This document shows positions 35,901 to 41,079 of a stretch of 41,079 nucleotides of DNA, in pieces. The notes below the pieces were generated by a model. The model was not told the origin of the DNA and ran no database searches. It saw only the letters and a list, made by a program, of their open reading frames with translations. A program made the position numbers and the translations under genes. This DNA comes from Thiosocius sp963719025. GTDB lineage: Bacteria > Pseudomonadota > Gammaproteobacteria > Chromatiales > Chromatiaceae. Within the stretch, counting starts at the first letter, position 1. The number at the start of each line of letters is the position of its first letter. The DNA is taken from assembly GCA_963719025.1 (NCBI GenBank), contig CAVRBK010000024.1:1-41079 (forward strand), read 5' to 3'.

Positions 35901-38900
35901 GCTCGAAGATCGGCATCATCCAGGATCCGTTCGGCGCGCAACCGAAGCTGATCGCCAGTACCACACCGATTCCGATGGGCTTTCTCGAAGATCTCGAGAT
36001 CGATTCCTCGGGCAAGAAGCTCTATGCGAACTTCCGTGGCGCGGGCAACGTTGCGGTATATGACGTTGACCTGATGATCGAGAAGGCCACGCAGTTCAAC
36101 AATGAGTGGGATCGACTGCCGATCGACCGCGTCGGCAAGGAAGGGCAGCCGCTCGATCTGCCATTCATCAACCTGACGCCGATCGATGTGAATCGCCATG
36201 TACGTGGCCTGGCATTGCAGACAGACCAGGTACTCGAACTGATCAATCCTCAGGGCTCCTTCGATGTACATGGGGCGGATGCCGACGAGCCGATGGTGTT
36301 CGAGTGGAAGGTCGACTTCGACAAGCTGGGCCTGGACAAGTACACCAGCCGCTTCTACCTGAGTACACAGGCGCCGGGTGACGGCCTCTGGCCGGATGAC
36401 GATTGGCGTGACCGTGGTGGTTTCACGCTGGACATCTTCAATCTCCTCAGTTCCGAGGATCCGAGCATTGGTACTAACGCCGATACCAATCCCGGCCGAA
36501 TCTTCACCACACCGGAGACTGAGGTGTTGGAGTCTGGCAAGCGCTACCGGGTCACGGTAACGCGCGAGCTGCAGCTGGTTGGCGATATCGAGGATGATTC
36601 GAAAACCGAGATCGAGCTGGCTCCGGGGCTTCGTAAGTCACTCACCGCCGGGCAGATTTACTACTGGGGCGTCGAGGTCCTGGAGAACAATCTGGATGCC
36701 TCGACCGCGTTTGTCGCCAGTGAGTATAAGAAAGACGGCGTGCCCTACAGCTCGGTCACCGTGCTTACCCATGGCTTCCAGGCCGGTGTCGATTTCGAAG
36801 CCGTGCCGCAGTACCAGCAGCCCCAGGCCTTTATGGACATGGCCGACCTGATCTCCTCGGCCGGTGGCAACGGCGTGGTGCTGAGTTACGACAAGGTCTC
36901 CGGCGAGTGGGTGGACCGGAAAAGCGGTAGTAGCGGTGCCGCCGCGTTGATCGCCGGTAAACCGGTGATCCTGGTGTCGGACTGGGTGAAGGAATCCGAC
37001 ATCAGTGATTCCGGTTTCTCGGAGGCCGCCGCAGATGCGTTGTTCGCGTCACTCTACGAACTGGACCGGGATGTCGGTGGCGATCTGTTTGACTCGCCGT
37101 TGCACTTCATTGGTCACAGTCGTGGCACCGTGGTGAACAGCGAGATCATCCAGCGCATGGGAACCTATGTGCCGGCCAAGAAAGATATCCACATGACGAC
37201 GCTCGATCCGCACGATTTCGAGCAGAAGACGCTGGATATTCCGCTCAAGGATATCGCCCTGATCGGTTCGACGATGATCAAGGTGACCGGTGCGGTATCG
37301 GTGGTTGCGGCGTTGGCATCGGGCAATATTCCGGCGGCCGTATCGGCCGTGGCCTTCATGTACAAGCAACGTGCATGGCTGACCTATCTGGAAAAGGCCC
37401 TGAGCCTGGTGAGCGCGGTCGGTATCAAGATCGACCCGATCCAGTATGGCGATTTCAAAGACCCCGATGTCAAGGTCTGGGAGAATGTCGCGTTTGCCGA
37501 TAACTACTTCCAGACGGCAGCACAGAATGCACCGTCTACCGGTGCTGTTGCTACGGTTGCGGGCCTGGTGTTGCCGACGGCCTTCACGGCGACGCCGAAC
37601 GGTCGCTCTATCTCGGGCGCCGACGTCAATGTCAACATGACCCAGCTGGGCCTGTCCGGCTTTACCAATGATGATTTCGGGATACTGGGCTTTGGCGGGC
37701 CGCACAGCCGCGTCTGGCAGTGGTATGCGGGTACGATCGATACAGCGATGACCGAGTTTGCCGGCAGCGCGGTATATCGCCGGATCAGTGACGAGGGCCT
37801 GGTGGTCGAGGCCCTCGGCCTGCCGACCATTCAGAAGTTCGATACCACCGGCTGGTACTACAGTGATCCGTTCTGGAATACCCAGTCGTCCAAGCCGTAC
37901 GCCGACGGGGTATTCCCGATTGCCGATGATATCCGCGAGGGTATTACCCAGGGCTGGTACTACAGTCCGCAGGGTGGCGGTGATCTGTACCGGCCAGAGA
38001 CCGGTGCCACCGGCGAACTTGTCACCAAGGACAACACCGAGGTGACCAAGGGGGCCGAGGCCGTCCCGACGGTGTTTAACGGAAACTTCGAAAACGGTAC
38101 CAAGCAGTCGCTGGTCAACCTGTTGGCCAATCTGCTGTCGCAGGTTCTGGCGACCGACAAGTTCAAGGATTCGGCGAGCGCCGATACCAAGAAGATCATT
38201 GCCGACTTCTTCGGCGGCGCGAGCGGCCGTTTCCCGTTATCGTATGAGCTGCCGGGTTGGTCGTTCCACGGTGGCAACGGTTTTGACATCAATGCCTTCG
38301 GTTACGATTTCGACATCAGCGGCCTGTTCTCGTTCGAGACCAACCCGGTCGCGATATTCAAGGACCTGCTGAGCAAGGTGTGGAAATTTGCCGCCGACAA
38401 GGTGCTGTCGGTGATTTCCGCCAAGTTCAAGGAGGAGGTACTGGGAGCCCCGCCGGCGCCGACGGCCAGCGATACAGCGGAGTACACGACCTGGTACAAC
38501 ACGGTCTGGTCCGAAACCGATGGCGCCAAGTTCTTCGAGGACCTCAACAAGCTGGCGCTGTCGGTCGACAAGATCATCACCAAGCTGATCGAACTCGGCG
38601 TGACCCCGGACCCGGTCAAGGATGCCAACGGCAATGTCGTCGTTGCCAATCCGAACAAGCTCGAGCATTGGTACCAGCTCGATGCGGCCAACAAGATGAG
38701 TCCGTTTGGTCTGGATGCGCTGAAGAACTACATCGACAAGGGTCTGCAGCTGCTCATCGAGCAGATATTCCCGCCGACATCGATCGGTGCGGATGGCACG
38801 CCAAAGTACGGTTCCGATTACGCCCTGCTGATGGGCGGCCAGGACATCCTGAATTCGGTGTTCAGGGCATTGGTCGGCGAGTTCCTGCCGGAAGACACCT

Positions 38901-41079
38901 TGTCGCTGATCGAGGACAAGATTGCCGAGATCGTCAACTTCAAGTCGATCACCCATAACCGGATGCTGATCCCGGCGGACAAGAACTTTGTGACCTTCGA
39001 GGTGTTCACGCCGTTCGTCACCAGTTCGGATGCACAGATCAAGGTGACGTTCGAGCAGGCCGGGGTCTATGGTCCGGTGCTGCCGATCGAAAGATTCGCC
39101 CAGTTCACCGATCCGCAGTTCTTCGAGAAGCGGGTGATGTCGGTCGAGATCCCACCCGAGCTCAAGGGCAAGATCGCGACCATCAGTTTCGAAAAGGTCA
39201 AGATGGAACACAAGAACTTCGCCCTGTACCCCGGTGATTTGGCCGGCGAGACGGTCGAAGTCGTCGCGAACCTGCTGGGTTCCGTGAGCCAGGTGTTCTT
39301 CCTCGACGACATCCGCCTGTCGGCCACCGATGTACCGGGTACGCCAATGCTGGCCGGTGTGGCGGGTGACGGTTCTGACGATATCACCCTGGTCCAGGCC
39401 GAGGCCCTGGCCGACGTGGCGATCGGTCGCTGGGCCGATACCGAGCTGCTGTTCCCGACGGTCGAGCGTCTGTCGAACATCGACTTCGTGGTCGAGGATC
39501 TCGGCGAGCGCGTGCTGGCGGTTTACTACGACAACGTGCTGCATATCGATAACGACGGTGCCGGTCATGGCTGGTTCGTCGACGACACGCCGTTGCTCAA
39601 CGAAGAGTTCGATGCCGGCGATCACGATTGGCTGCTGGATGCCGCTGCCGGAAGCGAGGCCGGGCAGGGTATCGACCTGCTGACGGTGCTGACCCACGAG
39701 TTCGGTCATATCCTCGGCCTGTCCGATGTCTCGGCCTCGATCGATCCGATTCGCCTGATGACCGGCGTACTCGATGTCGGCGAACGTCGCCTGATCTCCG
39801 ATCTTGATCTTGTGTCGATCACCATCGAGCAGGAGCCGGAGGTCGTCGAAGAAGCGCCTTTGGCACCGGTGATTGTCAACCCGGCTGCCACGTCGGGTGT
39901 CGACAACGGGTCGGCGGCCGGTTTGCCGCAGTACCTGCACACCCCGGGCGATGCGCACGATGGCCTGGTCAACGGCGGGTTTGGTATCGCGGATACCACC
40001 AATGCCAACTTTGCCTGGACCCGGATTGGCGAGGCCAGTGTGGCCGATGGGGTCGGCGTGCTGCGCGAAGACGACAGCCTGATGTCCGGTCTGGCCCAGG
40101 CCTTTGTGGTGCCGACCGGTGCCACCGGTTTGCGCTTTGAGATCACCGGCTTCCAGCTGTTTGATGAAGGTGACCAGCCGCCCGATGCGTTCGAGGCTGC
40201 GCTGCTGTACAACGACACCGGCGAACGGGCCACCGCTGCGTCCGGTCTCGGCCTGACGGATGCGTTCTTCAACCTGCAGTCCGATGGCAGTCTGTTCCTG
40301 GCGCCTGGCGTAACCGTGAGTGGCCCCGGTGTCGATCTCGGTGGGGCCGATCCGCTGGCAACCGGCAGTGGCAGTATCTTCGTGGAGGTCGACTTCGGTG
40401 CGATCGATCTGCAGCGCGACCTGCTGCTGAGTCTCGACCTGATCGGTCTCGGCCTGCTTAACAGCGAGGTCAGGATCGACAATGTCGGCCTGCTGGGGCT
40501 GGCGAATACCGCACCTGATGCCACCGACGATGCCGATATCGTCACACCGCCGGGGCAGGCGATCACTATCGATGTGCTGGCCAACGATTCCGACTTTGAG
40601 AACGACAGCCTGTCGGTGCTGAGTACGACTGATCCGACCAACGGTGGCGTTGAAATTCTCGCCGACAATACCGTGCGCTACACGCCGGACGATGGCTTCG
40701 TCGGTACCGACACCTTCACCTATATCGCCTACGACGGTACGGACGAGAGTCTGCCGGCGTTGGTCACGGTCGAGGTCAGGGCCGCCAACGAGGCGCCGGT
40801 ACTGGCCGAGATCGCGACCCAGTTGGTGATGGAGGGTGGCACGGTCAACTTCCTGTTGCAGGCGACGGATGGCGATGACCCGCTCGATTCACTGAGCTAT
40901 TCACTGCTCAGCGGCCCGGACGGCGCGACCGTCAATCCGGATACCGGCCTGTTCAACTGGACAGCACCGGATGGTCCGGCGGTGATTGATAACGTCACCG
41001 TGCAGGTCACCGATCCGGCCGGTGATTCGGGCCAACGTACCTTCACGATAGAAGTCGGCGACGTTGCACCGCTGATCAC
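23636..41079 (+). CDS. Giant LEPR-XLL surface protein, reading-frame segment 3 (multi-enzyme part, 3' partial)
   Basis: Open to the window edge with no stop seen (17.4 kb, more than 5,800 codons). The first in-frame ATG is at 23702 but has no ribosome-binding site, so this is a continuation of segment 2. Order: end of CARDB 17; PPC-like (23987-24290); IPT/TIG (24298-24573); an unassigned region with two cysteines; propeller 1; Big_5-like; nine He_PIG-like repeats; Rhs-like shell fragment; PPC-like and dockerin-like pair; cadherin and Big_2-like; hydrophobic stretch; propeller 2; alpha/beta-hydrolase; HExxH metalloprotease; beta-sandwich; cadherin-like repeats. The same frame phase was verified at a dozen points along its length. 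The C-terminus, where a type I secretion signal would be, lies outside. Confidence 0.9.
24574..26290 (+). other. Unassigned 570-residue region with the only two cysteines
   Basis: I do not recognise a family. The first part (SIEPDVTIGIGG) is strand-rich, followed by an acidic, helix-rich part (DELLEEGEGGLESWWDAVKDK), then strand-rich again. Cys codons at 25163-25165 and 25595-25597 are 144 residues apart, in SKCEIPF and SSECQDG. No other Cys was noticed in the in-frame giant protein. A disulfide or metal site is possible. Confidence 0.6.
26870..27650 (+). other. Beta-propeller module 1 (SMP-30/NHL-like)
   Basis: Repeating blades such as GPMAIVETPDGEFIVSSGDN, FNLAFDLQDRLWATTGGG, IALAVQPETGEIYVSTQDG and GSLAFAPDGTLWATTW show the strand-DG-strand pattern of six-bladed propellers. 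A Big_5-like Ig module with ITVTFDQDMF follows at 27656-27980. Confidence 0.75.
28325..30937 (+). repeat. Nine putative-Ig (He_PIG/cadherin-like) repeats
   Basis: Each is about 95 residues and usually opens NRAP or a variant (NGAP, NEPP, NAAP), has DxDGDPL and LPxGAxxDxxTGxFxWTP, and ends with a GxYxxTxxATDG strand pair. Nine can be counted up to RASLEPV. These domains are rod-forming modules of bacterial surface proteins. Confidence 0.85.
31500..32330 (+). other. Rhs-like N-terminal shell fragment
   Basis: DVSTTLGGIPFELQRHYDSI matches the segment opening the Rhs/YD-repeat shell, followed by WSLLGIDLAIETN, LYLNLPTGERAGFSF and YD-like GNTLIYEYDEEGRLI. No Rhs core end (DPxGxxxG) or toxin follows; the sequence changes to a PPC-like module. 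It may be a shell relic or an adapted domain. Confidence 0.65.
32651..32790 (+). other. Dockerin-like calcium-binding pair
   Basis: DTDLDGDVDGND and DVTGDGVVDASD, 23 residues apart, carry the D-x-D-G-D-V-D-x-x-D pattern of dockerin type I loops. In giant surface proteins such pairs bind Ca2+ and stabilise folds; they need not imply a cellulosome. Confidence 0.75.
32799..33625 (+). other. Cadherin-like and Big_2-like modules
   Basis: NSAPTVAAVLP with ADPDGDNVFY and YFLPNDDFTG is a cadherin/tandem-95-type module (to about 33085). Later YVSGDSSIVTVSEDGLIEAV and GEGTTTVTAIH match the Big_2 fold. Both are rigid extracellular Ig-like modules. Confidence 0.65.
34097..34250 (+). other. Internal hydrophobic stretch (possible membrane hairpin)
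   Basis: About 50 residues are almost uncharged and Gly/Ala/Leu-rich (LGLLFGSATLVIPAMAIAA, GGLLGATVGLGIAASAAALM), long enough for two helices joined by SGG. A proline-rich linker (LPPPPEGLLTGPPPP) follows. Such a segment is odd inside an otherwise soluble secreted protein. Confidence 0.6.
34870..36230 (+). other. Beta-propeller module 2 (YncE/WD40-like)
   Basis: Blades such as SVRDTVAASDLSAAYAATWDG, IVRSVALAPSGNFLYASSNG, LIHSIVVNADGTRLFAG and FLEDLEIDSSGKKLYANFRG, each ending in a KIYVID- or VAVYDV-type strand, indicate a surface beta-propeller, probably a binding scaffold. Confidence 0.7.
36745..37780 (+). other. Alpha/beta-hydrolase (lipase/esterase-like) domain
   Basis: VTVLTHGFQ provides the oxyanion HG (His codon 36770), HFIGHSRGT holds the nucleophile elbow G-x-S-x-G (Ser codon 37118), TTLDPHDF the acid (Asp codon 37205) and GPHSRVWQWYAGTID the catalytic His (codon 37703). 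The full triad and order fit a lipase-like hydrolase. A sandwich-like segment with FNGNFENG and ELPGWSFHGG (about 38060-38290) may be an associated binding part. The substrate is unknown. Confidence 0.8.
39395..39830 (+). other. HExxHxxGxxD metalloprotease domain
   Basis: VLTHEFGHILGLSD (metal motif at 39695-39727) holds two zinc His, catalytic Glu and a third ligand Asp in place of the usual His. RLMTGVL, about 20 residues later, is a plausible Met-turn. Upstream AIGRWADTELL, YYDNVLHIDNDGAGHGWFVDDTP and DLLTVL match the matrixin-like module common in LEPR-XLL giants. Possible roles are self-processing or matrix degradation. Confidence 0.82.
39860..40504 (+). other. Beta-sandwich module of LEPR-XLL giants
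   Basis: NGGFGIADTTNANFAWTRIG, VLREDDSLMSGLAQAFVVP, PPDAFEAALLYND and SEVRIDNVGLLG form a jelly-roll-like pattern I recognise from other large repeat proteins, often next to the metalloprotease module. It is probably a carbohydrate-binding or structural module. Confidence 0.55.
40505..41079 (+). repeat. Cadherin-like/tandem-95 repeat and partial He_PIG repeat
   Basis: NTAPDATDDADIV with VLANDSDFENDSLSVLS and YTPDDGFVGTDTFTYIAYDG is a tandem-95-type repeat. NEAPVLAEIATQLVMEGG, LSGPDGATVNPDTGLFNWTAP and VTDPAGDSGQ is a further Ig-like repeat, cut by the window edge. More such repeats probably follow. Confidence 0.8.

Noticed and set aside
38237..39958. A 573-residue antisense ORF opposite the metalloprotease part
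   Set aside because: It covers the complement of the HExxH domain, where coding on the plus strand is certain.

Overview
The window looks like the chromosome of a GC-rich (by eye about 60%) gammaproteobacterium. The znuA-zur-znuC-znuB order, a PepSY protein next to an OmpR-type regulator, and an N-terminal LEPR-XLL motif on a giant surface protein all fit a Chromatiales-like, possibly sulfur-oxidising lineage. That placement is an inference; no rRNA or tRNA gene is present to fix it.

Layout. (1) 1-687, minus strand: a three-gene set of small periplasmic protein, PepSY-domain protein and response regulator (cut by the window edge). An 11-bp-spaced direct repeat (756-773) upstream looks like a regulator-binding site. 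(2) 783-3738, minus strand: a complete high-affinity zinc-uptake operon, znuA-zur-znuC-znuB, every gene overlapping the next by 4-8 bases. A near-consensus Zur box (3765-3781) lies upstream of znuA. (3) 3933-6415, plus strand: a membrane-bound class III adenylate cyclase overlapping by one base a TPR-type lipoprotein gene. (4) 6416-6716: an intergenic region with a terminator-like hairpin and a possible sigma-54 promoter. (5) 6717 to the window end, plus strand: one giant gene filling more than 34 kb and still open at base 41079.

The giant gene is the main content. It appears as three successive reading frames, but the domain pattern runs straight across both breaks. Removing one extra base near 12899 and one near 23636 restores a single reading frame of at least 11,453 codons (about 1.2 MDa). 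In order it encodes: a basic N-terminus with a LEPR-XLL motif; twelve two-part PPC-like beta-sandwich repeats interrupted by three LamG modules and one L-type-lectin-like module; seventeen CARDB repeats; a PPC-like and an IPT/TIG module; an unassigned region of about 570 residues holding the only two cysteines seen; a beta-propeller; nine putative-Ig (He_PIG-like) repeats; an Rhs-like N-terminal shell fragment; a dockerin-like pair; cadherin and Big_2-like modules; a 50-residue hydrophobic stretch; a second propeller; an alpha/beta-hydrolase with a visible Ser-Asp-His triad; an HExxHxxGxxD metalloprotease; and further cadherin-like repeats. It reads as a secreted or cell-surface adhesin or matrix protein carrying two enzymes. 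There is no Sec signal peptide, so type I secretion with a C-terminal signal beyond the window is my best guess.

The cyclase and lipoprotein just upstream could regulate or help export the giant protein, but the sequence does not prove this. The long antisense ORFs opposite the giant gene are shadows caused by GC-rich codon usage.
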